Positions 35,201 through 47,234 of a stretch of DNA of 64,000 nt are shown piece after piece (positions within the stretch are counted from its first letter, which is position 1; each line of letters starts with the position of its first letter). A program made the position numbers and the translations under genes. Location of the stretch: contig JAWQRO010000015.1 in the NCBI GenBank assembly GCA_033557835.1, positions 1 to 64,000 of the forward strand. Direction: 5' to 3'. Below the pieces are notes generated by a model. It ran no database searches, had not been told where the DNA came from, and was given only the letters and a program-made list of their open reading frames with translations. The stretch comes from Helochares maculicollis. Taxonomy: Eukaryota; Arthropoda; Insecta; Coleoptera; Hydrophilidae.

Positions 35201-38200
35201 CTTAAAATCTCTTGTTGACTGTATTGTCTTACAATCTCTTGTTGAGTCTATTGTCGTAAAATCTCTTGTTGATTGTATTGTCCTACAATCTCTTATTAAT
35301 TGTATTATCTTACCATCTCTTGTTGATTGTATTGTCTTAGAATCTTTTGTTTACTGTATTGTTTTAGAATCTATTGTTGATTGTATTGTCTTAGAATCTC
35401 TAGTTGACTGTATTTTTAGAATCTCTTGTTGATTATATTGTCTTAAAATCTCTTGTTGAATGTATTGTCTTAGAATCTCTTGTTGCCTGTATTTTTAGTA
35501 TCTCTTGTTGATTGTATTGTCTTAAAATTTCATGTTGAATGTATTGTCTTAGAATTTCTTGTTAACTGTACTGTTTTAGATTCGCTTATTGATTGTATAG
35601 TCTTACAATCTCTTGTTGAGTCTATTGTCTTAAAACTTCTTGTTGTTTGTATTATCTTAAAATCTCTCGTTGACTGTACTTTTAAAAACTCTTGTTGATT
35701 GTATTGTCTTACAATCTCTTATTGATTGTATCGTCATAGAATCTCTTGTTGACTGTATTGTTTTGGAATCTCTTGTTGATTGTATAGTCTTACAAGCCAT
35801 TTTGACGCTCGTTTTCTAGTAAGAGTTATAGTTAGCGAATCGCTGGCATTTGTACTACAAGAGCAAAGAAAATATTTTTGATACATTCAACAACAACACT
35901 TTTTCTAACTCCTCCTCACATTCATTTGTAGACAAAAACTACGATGTGCAGGTACATCAAATTTCAAGGCGACTCCTTCCATCCTATCTACCGACCAACC
36001 TGACCACGTATGGAATCAGCCTAAATTGTAGTAGAAGTCTCAACATCATGATACTGAATTTATACTCGCTTGAGGAGTGGGCGCTGCAAAGTAAGTAGAT
36101 TTATCCACTCTTTACATTTGATAGAACTGATCAAGAGGTGAAGCCGTAGAAATTGGTTTGTTGATTAATTAACGCGCCAAGTCATCTATTTTTTCATTTT
36201 CAGTGTTCGATTCAACAGCCAAAATTCCCTCGGGGATATTAAACGGCAACGTAAACCAACTGGGGGATTTCGACACTTGCCTGAAGATTAGATCCGCGGA
36301 ACACAACATCCGTGGGAAGTATTGCCTGGCGACTTTTCGCCTTGCTAAACCATCCAACCCTAAGATCGCCAAGATACACAGACTTATAAACTCGCATTAC
36401 TCAGCGGAAGACGACTCCTCTAACGTGAGTTCCCTGCTACAAGCCACTTATTTCACAATAACTGCGCTGACTCTCCACTACACAGTCAATTTGCCTTGCA
36501 GCCAGGCTATAAATATCCTCTGGCTTCCAGCATCAACTTTGGGTTTTGCATCCCCAACTCTTGCCAAGCCGCAGATCTTGAGAGTATTCTGAGACATTCC
36601 GCAAACGAAGCCTTCCGAGGACTGGATCTCAAGTACGACTTGAAAGTAGATCCCAACGTGTGCCAAGAGGAGGAAGCCGTGGTTGTTCCAACGGCCACGA
36701 AAATCGTTCTGTAAATAACTCTGATAACTCAGGCAAAACCGACATCAAGCATCTTCGTTTCAGGTCGCTACTGTTCTTCCAAGTGCTCCTTGTAGCAACT
36801 TCCACGGTTTACGACGTCGTCTCGGCGAACCGGAGGAAAAGTAAGACGAAACGCGCCACGGAAGGGCCGCAATGATGCGAACTTTCATTTCAGATCGGCT
36901 GTTGATGGCCTTTTCCTTGCGGGAGAACGTCTTAGCGTTCCTAAAAATAGAGACGAGCCCAGATGAGGTCATTAGTGTCCACTGTGCTAGGCTTGTTAAC
37001 GCTCTCCTCATTTTGAGCAGCCACAAAATCATGTATTTCCATTTCGAGCCACATTCCAACAGGACGTTTGGAATAGAGCTGGGATCGACTCAGTTGACCA
37101 CAATAGTTCGTTCGTTGTACGTCTACACCGACGCGTTTTTGATGGTTTCCGCGCTCCTAACGACGCTTTCGTTTCTTAAGAAATTGGACGAGGGCGGCAG
37201 GATCAATGTTTGGGCCGAGTACGTGGCGAGGTTGCTCCGGATAGTCCCTTCCTTGCTTGTCGTTATACTCTTCACGACCTACGTTTTGCCATACTTGGGG
37301 AGCGGCCCCTTTTGGAATTTGATCATCAAGCCCGAGTGCCAAGACTGCGAGAAATACTGGTGGAGAAACGCGCTTTTTATTCAAAATTATTTCGGATTCA
37401 ACGATTTCGTATGTATTAGTTGAGGTTTGGGACTATCAGGTTTTGCATGCGCTTATCACCATGTTCTGGGAAGGGGGCGAGAGACTCAGATTCGTTGCCT
37501 TCCCAGGTTTATTAAAATATCAAAGACAGTTTTAGTTGTCGTCTTTTTAGTGTTTGATCTTCACGCACCACATTACAACAGACACGAACCTCTTCTTCGC
37601 ATCCCCAATTTTAGTGTACGTTATTTGGAGGTGGCCCAAGCGAGGAGGGATGTTTCTGCTTGCCTTGGCCTTGTGGGCTACCGTGATGAGATATTACATT
37701 ACTTACACGAAGAAGTTATCGTATTATCTACACCATGGCTCTACGTAAGTATTTCGTCCTAGTAGGCGCTGCAAACTCTCAATTTCGCAGACTTAGCGAC
37801 GAGTTTTGCCGACGGTGACATAGAGGGCGACCCTAATAACATGTCAATATTAAAACGACTCTTGAACTATAGAAATTAATCGGCAAGATTTTCGAGCAAT
37901 TTCTTCATTTCCAATTATCTCTACAAGAATGTCTCGCCCAGTTGGCTTCTCTTTTTGACAACGAAGCCTTCGCGATTTTCCTTTTGAAACAATTGAAGCA
38001 AGAGCGTCTCCATTTTGTGACAACTTTGACATTTCAGCCCGATCTCCGAGGCTAGTCGATCAGTAATCACTGAATTATGAACCAGTCGTTTTTGGATTTT
38101 TGATATTTCGATCTGAATTCTTAAGTCTTGTCTGCAATTCTTAAGTCTTGTCTACAATTCTTAAGTCTTATCTGCAATTCTACAATCCTGGAATCATGCA

Positions 38201-41200
38201 TTCTTTCTTAAACAGTTGATATTCAATACAAAAATGCTGCTTTTTATTTGACCTCGAGATTTTGACGGATCTCCACGTTTTGAATGCCCCTGAATCCATT
38301 TTGACCATTTTTGGCACGTTTGCTGTGTCTGTATGAGAAAGGGGCATGTTGTCTATGTATGTAAACACGATAGCGGCCAGACCGTATGAGCTGAAGCATT
38401 TAATTTTGGCATACTGCCATTATAGCAAAACCTTAGCTCTGTATCAACCCTTTGAGGCATGTAGGACCACCGGAAGTACCCATTTACCTACACAGTTTTG
38501 AAAATTTTCCAAGTAGTCTTTAAAATTAAGCCATCGGAATGAAATTTCGTGCACATCTTAAATATCGCAAAAAAACTGACAGATACAAATTTTCAACATG
38601 ACCGGAGCACCGGAAGTGCTATTTTTACAACTTTGAACATTCCAATTTTAGTAGGCCTTGGAATAAAAAATTTTACAAAAATATTTCAAACATGCTTGGC
38701 ATGGAAAATGTAGCAATAACCAATACTTCTGTGTAAATTTGAAAACCGGAAGTGGGACTTTACCGTCATAAATTTCACTTTTACATTCCTGTATAGTATA
38801 CGAAGTATGTAAAGGGAAGGTATTGGGATCATGAAAAAATTCAACCTCGAGATTTTGAGTGCCCTTGTAATTCATTTTGACTATTTTTAGCATGTTTGCT
38901 GTGTTTGTACGAGAAAGGGGCATGTTGTCTGTGTATGTAAACACGATAGCGGTCAGACCGTATGAGCTGGAGCAATGAAATTTGGCATACGGCCATTATC
39001 GCAAAAACTTAGATCTGTATCAACTTCTAAGGCATGTAGGACTACCGGAAGTACCCGTTTACCTGCACAGTTTTGAAATTTTTCCAAGTAAAGTAGTCTT
39101 TAAAATTAAGCTATCAAAACGAAATTTCGTACACATCTTACATATCGTAGAAAACGGACAGATACATATTTTCAACATGATCGGAGCACTGGAAGTGCTA
39201 TTTTTATAATGTTGAAAATTGTAATTTTAGTAGGCCTTGGAATAATAAATGTTACAAAAGTGCTTAGCATGGAAAATAAAGCAATAACAAATAGTTTCGT
39301 ATAAATTTGAAAACCGGAAGTGGGACTTTACCGTCATAAATTAAATTTTTTAGTTATGAATTGTTCTGAAATTGGCCCTTTCTTTAGTTATGAATTCACA
39401 TTTTAAAATTCAAGCCTTGGCAAAGGGTTTTACAAGGGTTTCATATTGCAGACTAGTGAATAGTATATATATTTTTTACACACAAAGTTTTGTACAGTAC
39501 ATAAAGGAATATTAAAAATATTCCGATGATATATATGTACTGAAAAAGAATTGAATATTTTTTGTGAATATATTAATGTGTTGAAAATAGACATTGAAGT
39601 ATATGTAAATTATGGATATTAAAACTTTTGCTTTTAGTTTTGAAACTCGAGTGTTTGTAGTTTTATAATTATTAATGGCAGGTACTTTTATGTCGTACAT
39701 ATATTTATAAGGGAATGTTGAGTGGAGATACTCCAAATTTTCGACTCCTGGAGCGTTTCGGTTTAGGATTTAAATCATAGATTGTGTAATTATTTTGCTC
39801 TTGTTTATTCCCACGCACTTTGAAACTATTAATCTTGTAGTCACGAATTATGAATTTTGATATTTTAGACGATTCAACTTGAATTTTACGTTCTTTGACT
39901 CCGCAGACTGGAACTGCTAAGCCTGATCAATTCAATCTTCAATATTTCATGGCGTCCTAAATCCTCGACTTCATAATATTGATTTTCTTAGTATTTATAT
40001 AGTCAGAATTTCATCTTCTTATTTGCAGGGGCCTGCTAATAATCCTAATTGATCAAAATTTACATATCCATACTATAAGTCATCCTCAATTATTGACCAC
40101 GATGCTACCAACCGGTCACTTTTTAGTATTTCGTCCTTAATCATCGACTGTAGAAGCCTCGCATTTTTGATATTTTCACACGTATATGTTGAAACTAAGT
40201 TTTATTCAAGGGTAGGCCCATACAATACATGCAAATTGCCTTCCACGAATGCGATTTCAAAATTTACAACATCGCTCCTACAGTCCTGACATGGCTCCTA
40301 GCGGCTATCACTTACTTGTTAACTAAAAAGTAGGCTGTAGAGGTACCAATGTATAAATTAGGGTAACAAGCAGCTGCAATAGAACATTTTGAAGTAAATA
40401 CATGACATTATTATAACGATCTGGAATCATTAATTGCTATAATAAATGTACGATTGTTACTAAAATTAAAATTGGTGTGTTTTACCAAGTCTTTCAACAA
40501 CATCAAGCCAAAAATTTAGGTGAATTTTGTTGCAGTTACGAAATGATGGCCAACACTGGGACCCATCTGTATTATTTACCGCATTATCGAATAACATCGT
40601 ACATAATAGGAATATTCACAGGATACTGCATCAAATACTGCCACGTTAAACTCAGCTGGGTAAGCAAAGTGTTACACAAAGTTAAGTATTACGTTCTTTC
40701 CTGACTAGCTGGAGACCCTTTCCAATTTAGCGAGTCACTTCGCTGATGATCTGTATGGAAATGTATGTAATTGACGATGCTACATCGTTCGCCTCATTAA
40801 TAAATACTTGAATCGACATTTCGGTTTTTGTTTACATGAAAACGAATCAACTTGTCTACCTTAGTTTTAATTTTTAGCTGCATTTACTGATTGGAAATAC
40901 ACTCGTGTTGTGTTTCGACTACATAACATTTGTTGTCCCCTCGTACATGGCTGGTATAGACTATCAATACAACCCAAAGGATACAGCTTGGCATGCAGCC
41001 ATCGCTCCTATTATGTGGTGCTGCGCCTGGTCCTACTTCATATACACCCACCAGTTAGGTTTACAAGGTATCCGTGCAATACGTTACATATTTCGTTTGG
41101 GAATATCATTTTTGTACTCTTACTGTTGAACTTATATTTTTGAACTCATTTCATTTTAGAACGTTGCACTAAAATACTACGTCTCCCCATCTTTGCATAT

Positions 41201-41431
41201 TGGACCAAGATCTCGTACGCAGTGTACTTGGTGCAAGTTCCCATCTTCTTTTACAACATAGCCCAAAATCGCACCGTTACACACATAAGTCCGATGACTT
41301 TTCTACAAGTCAACGAATACCTGGCCATTCTCGGGGCCGCCTGCGGCCTCGTATTGCTGGTGGAAATGCCCTTCACCAACATAAAGAAGATCTTATACTC
41401 AAAACATCCCGATTGCCAGAAAATCAAATAG
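29291..41431 (+). CDS. NRF-6-like acyltransferase-3 membrane protein, gene 2
   Basis: Ten exons: 29291-29366, 35932-36090, 36204-36424, 36502-36710, 36764-36840, 36894-37408, 37551-37744, 40536-40659, 40878-41067, 41160-41431. They total 2037 nt (678 aa) and all phases agree. Exon 1 is only 76 nt and encodes a signal peptide (MKWVLFVVLACLGVLFVDSD) ending in a GTAAGT donor. It joins in phase 1 to exon 2, whose acceptor has a strong pyrimidine tract, the same phase used in gene 1. The NRF domain is clear (SGILNGNVNQLGDFDTCL, GKYCLA, FGFCIPNSCQ). The membrane part has SLYVYTDAFLMVSALL, VLPYLGSGPFWN, THHITTDTNLF and ISYAVYLVQVPIFFY. Against gene 1, one intron is absent (exon 6 equals exons 6 plus 7 of gene 1) and later exons are split differently, so the copies are old. 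AATAAA is at 41495. Assigning exon 1 is the main inference. Confidence 0.87.
29367..30820. other. Start of NRF gene 2 intron 1, nothing recognised
   Basis: This intronic AT-rich DNA has no repeat or exon I can name. Confidence 0.4.
30823..31690. repeat. RepD copy 2
   Basis: This is the longest RepD copy. It shares GCAACTAAGCATATCGTCGA, TTGCCATGACTTCTACGAAA and TACTCCATTGTCTAAACTGT with 25285-25560, and its later half (AGAATTTCTRTGCATTGAAT-like region) with 33530-33640. It ends at a RepB copy, as copy 1 does. Confidence 0.78.
31690..32830. repeat. RepB copies with a long run of 46-bp units
   Basis: From 31800 to 32200 about eight to nine successive units (CTCTTAATAGCGGAATGTTT then TTGGATGTTAGAATCTTAGG) sit between a left and a right arm. 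A second element follows from 32350 with inverted units to about 32810. This is the cleanest view of the RepB core period. Confidence 0.88.
32831..33320. other. Intronic DNA, nothing recognised
   Basis: This AT-rich part of NRF gene 2 intron 1 shows no repeat arms or exon. Confidence 0.4.
33320..33720. repeat. RepD copy 3 (partial)
   Basis: The words TTTGTGTTAATTTTGTAAAG, GGACATAAAGAATTCTTGGC and CACTCGAAATCTAACCGCAC match copies 1 and 2. The start of the family is missing here. Confidence 0.72.
33721..35085. other. Intronic DNA, nothing recognised
   Basis: This is a unique-looking part of NRF gene 2 intron 1. No exon or repeat array is visible until the minisatellite at 35090. Confidence 0.4.
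35085..35805. repeat. 27-bp minisatellite next to NRF gene 2 exon 2
   Basis: About 26 imperfect units of the type TAGAATCTCTTGTTGACTGT plus ATTGTCT run in tandem and stop about 130 bases before exon 2. The 27-bp period keeps a frame open (CIVLKSLVD-like repeats), but there is no start or splice context, so it is read as non-coding. The low purity shows an old array. Confidence 0.88.
37745..38185. other. Start of NRF gene 2 intron 7 with short tandem AATTCTTAAGTCTTGTCT units
   Basis: A small array of ~19-bp units lies at about 38115-38175 in an otherwise plain intron. Confidence 0.6.
38190..39350. repeat. RepC tandem duplication (~560-620 bp x2)
   Basis: Two adjacent copies share, in order, CTCGAGATTTTG, CATTTTGAC, AAAGGGGCATGTTGTCT, ATGTAAACACGATAGCGG, ACCGTATGAGCTG, CTACACAGTTTTGAAA-like words, GATACAAATTTTCAACATGA and GGAAGTGCTATTTTTA. 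Read in reverse complement, the start of each copy matches the head of the satellite block at ~57400-57470. Confidence 0.82.
39351..40535. other. Rest of NRF gene 2 intron 7, nothing recognised
   Basis: This is AT-rich DNA with no exon. The exon at 40536 follows a good pyrimidine tract. Confidence 0.4.
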
Positions 41432-41494
41432 CAGGAACCGGTTGTGAAAATATATGAATAGGTACTTAATTTATTGTGATCGCATATAAATACG

Positions 41495-41500
41495 AATAAA
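41495..41500 (+). terminator. Polyadenylation signal of NRF gene 2
   Basis: AATAAA lies 64 bases after the stop codon. Confidence 0.7.
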
Positions 41501-41528
41501 AGTGGTTAAAAACTTATTTAAATGTACC

Positions 41529-41534
41529 TTTATT
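41529..41534 (-). terminator. Candidate polyadenylation signal of the TPD52-like gene
   Basis: TTTATT on the plus strand reads AATAAA on the minus strand, 480 bases after the stop at 42016. If used, the two convergent transcripts would end within ~40 bases of each other. Confidence 0.4.
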
Positions 41535-42015
41535 AGCAATATTTAAAATATCTTTCGCTAGACATATACTAAAATAAAAGATACATCTCAAAAATGTTAT
41601 GTAGTAATGATAGAGCCATATTCTTAATAGTAACTAAACGACAGGTGTCAGTACCAAGCTAATCTAATGAAAAGTCACTAAAATAGCCCAATTAAATTAA
41701 ATTTAAGTCTTAAGTGTATATATTATGATTTTTCACGTATTTTCTCCTTCTTTAAATATATAACCCAGAGGTTTCATGTGTATATCACGGTTATGACAAG
41801 AAACAATTACAAAAAAAAATTACAAACCTATCAAAGAATTACCAAAAACAGAAGTAACAAACGATTGCATTTTTTAGTTTGTTAGTAGCATACGCCCACT
41901 TAAAAATTCGCATTAATTCAACGTAACAACAAGTTTCAATCTGGATTATATTGATAAGAGTTTTAAGCATAGAAGGCAACAGTGGCCGGAGTAAAATATG
42001 TTGACACGTTGAGTC

Positions 42016-45000
42016 CTACGCGATCGGTTTGTCCTCGGGAATAGATGGGCTAGTGGCGACGGACCCCGAACGCGACCTAGCAGTGTCATCGAGGCTTTGG
42101 GTTGAACCAGAGCGCGAGACGCTGCTTACCTTTGTCTGAAATACAGTACCTACTTTAGTCTGAAATACATACACAAAACAATCCATTAATAATAAGCTAA
42201 CTACTGGGTGCATGCTTGCCACTCATTTCGGGATTAAGAGCTATGCCTTGAGAATTCGCTTTTGAGTCGTGCTAATCCAATTGCTTTTAGTAAACGAATT
42301 AATCATTTATACGTGATCGATTAAACTTACCTGCGTTCATACATAGTTTGCCAACTCTATAGTCTATTTTGTACGTGCTTAAGTATTCTATTACTGATAC
42401 AAACTAACTATCAGCGTGTGTAACCGAAACCAAAAGGTGAGTATTGAGCAAAATGTACAATACAGTGCAAGCATGCAATTTGTGGGGAACTAATAATAGT
42501 AATCGTGGGAACTATACTAACGTATATATTCTAACAGTGTAAAGTACAGCGATTTGTTACTAAAATAGACATTTCGATGGGAAATTATCAGCATTTTGGT
42601 AATAAATCCTTTACTCTACGGAAGTATGGTTTACTCTACGACAGTATGGTTTACTACTACGAAACCAGGGTTTTATTCTACAAAAGTATGGTTTACTTCA
42701 CGAAAGTATGGTTTACTCCACGAAAGTATGGAAAGTTTGACACCTACCTTCACGTTTTCGTAAGCGCTACCAACTTTTTCTTCGATTGACCTAAACGACT
42801 CAGAGTGCCTCATCGCACCAAGTTTATGCGTAATATTTCCAGTGATCCCTCCAATTAGAGAGGTCGTTTTCTGGTATCTGAAACAATGCACATATATATA
42901 CTAGAATTCATCGTGTCTCGTATAAATTTATTAGCTTTATGCTCTTTTTCTTGCACATAAACTAAACAATTGCAATTGGTGAAGAGCTCACGAGTCAGTT
43001 TGTCATTCTAACCAATTCCTTTGTTTGAAGCCTTGATTAATTTGTTAATTCAGCGCAATGGATTTATATCAGGTCGTTCGGAAAGTTCGTTCGCTTAATA
43101 CGTTAGTTCGTCGCTTCTCAAGACGTAGATTCTTTTCTAACGCTATCGTCACTTCCTCTCACGTCTTTCAACTGTTACCTATTGTTTATTTGTGGTCTTG
43201 TTGTCGTCGTGAGTGGTTATAACGCTCTAAATACAGTTTTAAAAAGTGGAAGACATGAGTGAAAAAAAAACATTTTGCGGTTATTTCCGAAAATGTAAAA
43301 CGAATGCTGAAAATGGTTTCGATAATTTTCTACTGATGACTCTTCTGTAACGGATGCTCCCAGATCGGGACGACCAAAAGAAATCGTTTCCTGGTAAGTG
43401 AGAGACTGAATTATCGTTAAGCCCTGCTTAACAGGGAACGTATCTAGAAGTCATTGTCAACCGTTCACGGGGTTATAAAAGAGCTTGGGTTGGTCTAAAA
43501 TATGGTTTTGTAAGAAATGGGTAATTGTAAAAAAATAATTTTGCAAAGAAAATAGCATAAAAAATGGTTTTGTGAAAAAATTATTTTGTATACAAATAGT
43601 TCTGTAAAAAATAGTTATGTAAAAGAACGGTTTTGTAAAAAACAATTTTGTAAAAAATTGTGTTGTAAAAAAATGATTTTGTAAAAAAATGGAGTAAGAG
43701 AATGATTTTGTAAAAAAATGATCTTGTAAAAAAGCGGTTTTGTAAAAAAAATGATTTTATAAAAAGAATTATTTTGTATAAAAAGGGTTTCGTAAAAAAT
43801 GGTTTAGTAAAAGATCGGATTTGTAAAAAATAACTTTGTAAAAAATCGGTTTTGTAACAAAATGGTTTTGTGAAAAAAATATTTTGTATACAAATGGTTT
43901 TGTAAAAAATAGTTCTGTAAAAGAACGGTTTTGTGAAAAATAATTTTGTCAAAAATTGGTTAATAAAAAATGGTGTAAAACATGTGAAATTGTTGAAATT
44001 GTGAAAAATAGCTTTTGTAAAAAGAATTATTTTGTTAAAATATGGTTTTGTAATCAAATTATTCTGTAAAAAATTGTGTTATAAAAAAATGGTGTAAAAA
44101 ATGGTCTTGTGAAAAAATGGTTTTGCAAAAAAAATGGTTTTGTAAAAATTAGGTTTGTAAAAATTGGTTTTGTATAAAAATGGTTTTGTAAGAAATGATT
44201 TTGTATAAATTGGTTTTGTGAAAAAAATGGTTTTGCAAAAAAATTATTCTGTGAACATATGGTTTTGTAAAAAATTGTGTAAAAAATGGTTTTGTAAAAA
44301 AAATGATTTTGTATAAAAAAGGTTTTGTAAAAAATGGTTTAGTAAAAGATCGGATTTGTAAAAGAATAACTGTAAAAAAATGGTTTTGTAAAAAAATGGT
44401 GTAAAAAATGGTTTTGTAAAAAATTCTAAATAAATTACTTTAAAAACCGAACGAATTTTCCAAACAACTCAATATATATGCATAATTAATACAATAATGG
44501 AACACGAATCTCACTCTACGGCTCATAGGCAAGCCATACCTGGTTATGAATATGTACAAACATTTCGATAGTGAGCATTGTTATAATTAAAATACATGGA
44601 ATACTTTCCGTGTAATTGAAAAGGAAGTGTTCTAGAAATAATTATGTACTAAAATGCAGTCGAGAGCTTAATTAAGGCAAACTTTCTACTACTCGGTGCA
44701 AAAATATTTACATGCCAAAGTGATTAACGACTACTTTTATACTTACATGGGAGCATCTGTGACAGCCTTGGTTACTTGACCAACTTTACTCTCCACAGTT
44801 TGGTAACTATTCAAAAAATAACAATAATAATAACTGATAAACATGCACTATACAATATTTACAATACTCATACAAAAGAAATTGAAAACTCGGTAACGAT
44901 TTACTGAGAAAACGCACTAATCGTAAGATACACAAACGATTATAGAATTTTAGATATGAAACGATAAATCTGTACAGGCTAGAAAATCATAACCGTATTT

Positions 45001-46362
45001 GGAAAGAAAAATGAACTTACACATTACTTTCTTTAACATTTTTAATGCCTTGGTTCATGTCCTCGGAGAGCTCTTTCCAGACGGTTATTCCTAAATTACG
45101 CTTAAGCTCTGCACTACGGCGTACCTTCGAAGCTAAGACGGTCCGCAGAGTGGCGATTTCATCTTCTATTTGAGCAAGTTCCGTTTTCCATGCATTATGT
45201 TGCTGCTCCTGCTCCTCCGCCGATAAGTGCGACAAATCTTGGGCCAAGGAGTCTCCAGCAGCTGCCGCTTCTTCTGGAAGAAATTTCGAATTACAAACCA
45301 AATATTGGGCTCGCAAACGTGACATTCGTTCCACCCGAGCATACCTAACGACTTGCTTCTCTCTGTTTTCTTCTTTTTGTACATTTTCTGCCGCCTAACT
45401 TAATTGCAATGCAACACAAATTCATGGGAAGACACACTAGTCGCACAAAACTCTGAAGGCACAGCAACATAATTGACAAGTACTAATCTTCACTAATTGC
45501 ATTAGTGCGGGTCGGTTCAATATGGTGGGCTTTAACATTTCGTAACGTATCGAGTGTCAGTTTAAAGCACGAAAGGCTTGTTAGTGGTAATATGAGAAAC
45601 GTTGATGGGGACGTACATTGCGCCGAGCATGAACTGTTCGTTTATCGCTAATAAAGAGAAAAGGCTTCAATTGCAGTGCTTAATTAATTGATGTGCATAT
45701 TAATTTAATTGAAGCAAAGCGTGCGTGTTTAGTGGGCATTGTTTTGTTGTAATCCGGCTACACAATAAACGTGATTCATAAGTAAATATTGAATCGATAT
45801 CTCAAGGCTGTGTGCATTAAATTTTATTTAAACAATACAGTTATTATTCAAAATATCAACACAAAATTAACTCCTATCTCCAGCTCTAATCAAATAATTG
45901 TGGAAAGAAGTAAACATAACGATTTTGGAAGTTGTAGTTTACGAAGGTTGGGCACTTACCAGATCCGTTTAAGCTAATTTCTAAGTATTTCCTAAAATTG
46001 TTATCCCTGGGTAGTTTGGCTAAATAAGGCTTCGTTAAATCACAGTACGTTACACGAACCTGCCGTTTGAAATTTTTCTTGAAGAACGCCTGAATTATGG
46101 CGTTGGCACGTTTCACATTGAAAAATTCAGCTTCGACGTTCACAGATTCATCACAGCCGTTGAGCGAGGGCAAGCTGTTGGAGTTTAGCTCGTCAAAGTC
46201 CAGCTGCCGCAAGTCGAAGAGTTCCAGCTCGTTCTCCAGGTCGTCGTTTACGTCCAAATACTCGATGTGGTCAAGCTCGTCCAGGCTGGGGGTCGTGGTA
46301 GTGTTCGGGTTAAAGTAAGGGTCTTCTATGTACTCCACGCTGTTGTCTTCGCTAGTAGTCAT
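42016..46362 (-). CDS. Tpd52: Tumor protein D52 (TPD52) family coiled-coil protein
   Basis: Five exons in transcript order: 46362-45960, 45273-45021, 44806-44747, 42877-42748, 42159-42016. They total 990 nt (329 aa) and all phases agree. Residues ~135-218 hold the TPD52 coiled coil (AEEQEQQHNAWKTELAQIED, EIATLRTVLASK, LKRNLGITVWKEL). The conserved SFRSIEEKVGSAYENVK block follows, then a Ser-rich tail ending SIPEDKPIA. Family members bind each other and work in vesicle traffic and lipid-droplet or secretory processes. The first 134 residues are an acidic extension not typical of vertebrate TPD52. A short alternative first exon (46939-46915) has the same phase and would give a ~203-aa form closer to the usual family length. 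The last exon has two in-frame acceptors 24 nt apart. Evidence for the core is strong; the long N-terminus is less certain. Confidence 0.88.
42585..42735. repeat. Small minisatellite, GAAGTATGGTTTACT unit
   Basis: Six or seven ~18-bp units (CTACGGAAGTATGGTTTACT and variants) lie in TPD52 intron 4, ending a few bases from the donor of the 42877-42748 exon. Confidence 0.85.
43071..43492 (+). mobile_element. Mariner relic, 5' part
   Basis: It starts with a mariner-like inverted repeat (AGGTCGTTCGGAAAGTTCGT). It then carries a decayed N-terminal transposase region, with WFDNFSTDDSSVTDAPRSGRP recoverable at about 43315-43380 only by switching frame around stops. The 3' half and right end are absent; a minisatellite starts where it breaks off. 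It lies in TPD52 intron 3. Confidence 0.75.
43495..44435. repeat. Minisatellite, AAAAAATGGTTTTGTA-type unit
   Basis: About fifty imperfect units of 16-20 bp (GGTTTTGTAAAAAA with A-run and T variants) fill 0.94 kb of TPD52 intron 3. Minus-strand open frames through it (FFTKPFFYK-like peptides) are repeat by-products. Confidence 0.92.
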
Positions 46363-46914
46363 TTTTGTACTAAGCCTTGGGCCGGCAGCATTTACATTTC
46401 GCCAATTTTTCTCGCGGTTTACACTTCATAAATTTATGTAAAATTCATGACACAGCTGTGCCACTCGAAGCATGGAGAGGAATTTATTTCTTTGTGCTCG
46501 GCTGTGTGAGTGAAGGAACTTTCACCCTGGGACTAAGTGGCTCGGCTATGCAACACTCAAGTCGAATGAGAACACGTTTGTGCTTTAGCGATATGCATAC
46601 ATCATTTTAAGATTGATTTAATCACGTATTTGACTTTGTAAGGTCAAATATAGTACTCATTGTGAGAAAACAAACACTCGGACTACCGCAACTAAAAACT
46701 AACGGTATTGCATGACACGTCACGTATTTTTTAGATCGTCGCTATTAAGCGGCTTGGTCTACTTCGGTACGGAAATGGAAATTGTTACAGACGTGCTTAA
46801 AAGGCTCCCTTCCCAAAAAGATTGTTGCTGCAATTTTATTTGCGGGTTTTTTGCCGATTGGAAGTCGTACAGAGGCAAGTAAGTAGATATATGAGGAATG
46901 GAGGGGAACGTTAC

Positions 46915-46939
46915 CTGCTGTTGGACTGATGTTATTCAT
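46915..46939 (-). CDS. Tpd52: Alternative first coding exon of the TPD52-like gene
   Basis: ATG at 46939 opens MNNISPTA and meets a CAG|GTAACG donor after 25 nt, phase 1. The 403-nt first exon also ends in phase 1, and the common exon at 45273 accepts phase 1. Joined, it gives a ~203-aa protein. It lies 360 bp from the stop of the channel gene. The exon is short, so it is inferred from phase and position. Confidence 0.55.
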
Positions 46940-47234
46940 TTTCACTGATTAGACACTGTGTATTGGTTCGAAATTGCCGAAAAATGTGGAAATTCACAAA
47001 AACAATAATCGTAGTTCTTGACAATCTGTCTTCCACTGTTCGCTGAATAGTCGGTAAAGCAGGTGTTTCTGCGTGTCGCAACTAGCGACATCTGTTTGTG
47101 TAACGATGAGGTTTGTTTACAGAATTTGTGTGTTTTTCAACATTTTTTTTCTGAACTGATCGTAGCTGAATTTCTGATTTTAGAGGGAGGGAAGGGGTAG
47201 GAAATTGCTCGCTTATAGGGAAAATATGCTGTAA

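Noticed and set aside
43457..44057. Minus-strand ORF of 158 residues rich in FFTKPFFYK
   Set aside because: It is a direct translation of the AAAAAATGGTTTTGTA minisatellite.
45022..45384. Extending the TPD52 coiled-coil exon upstream to an in-frame start (MERMSRLRAQ)
   Set aside because: A clear TTCTTCCAG acceptor at 45274 and phase match with both first exons show that this upstream part is intron.
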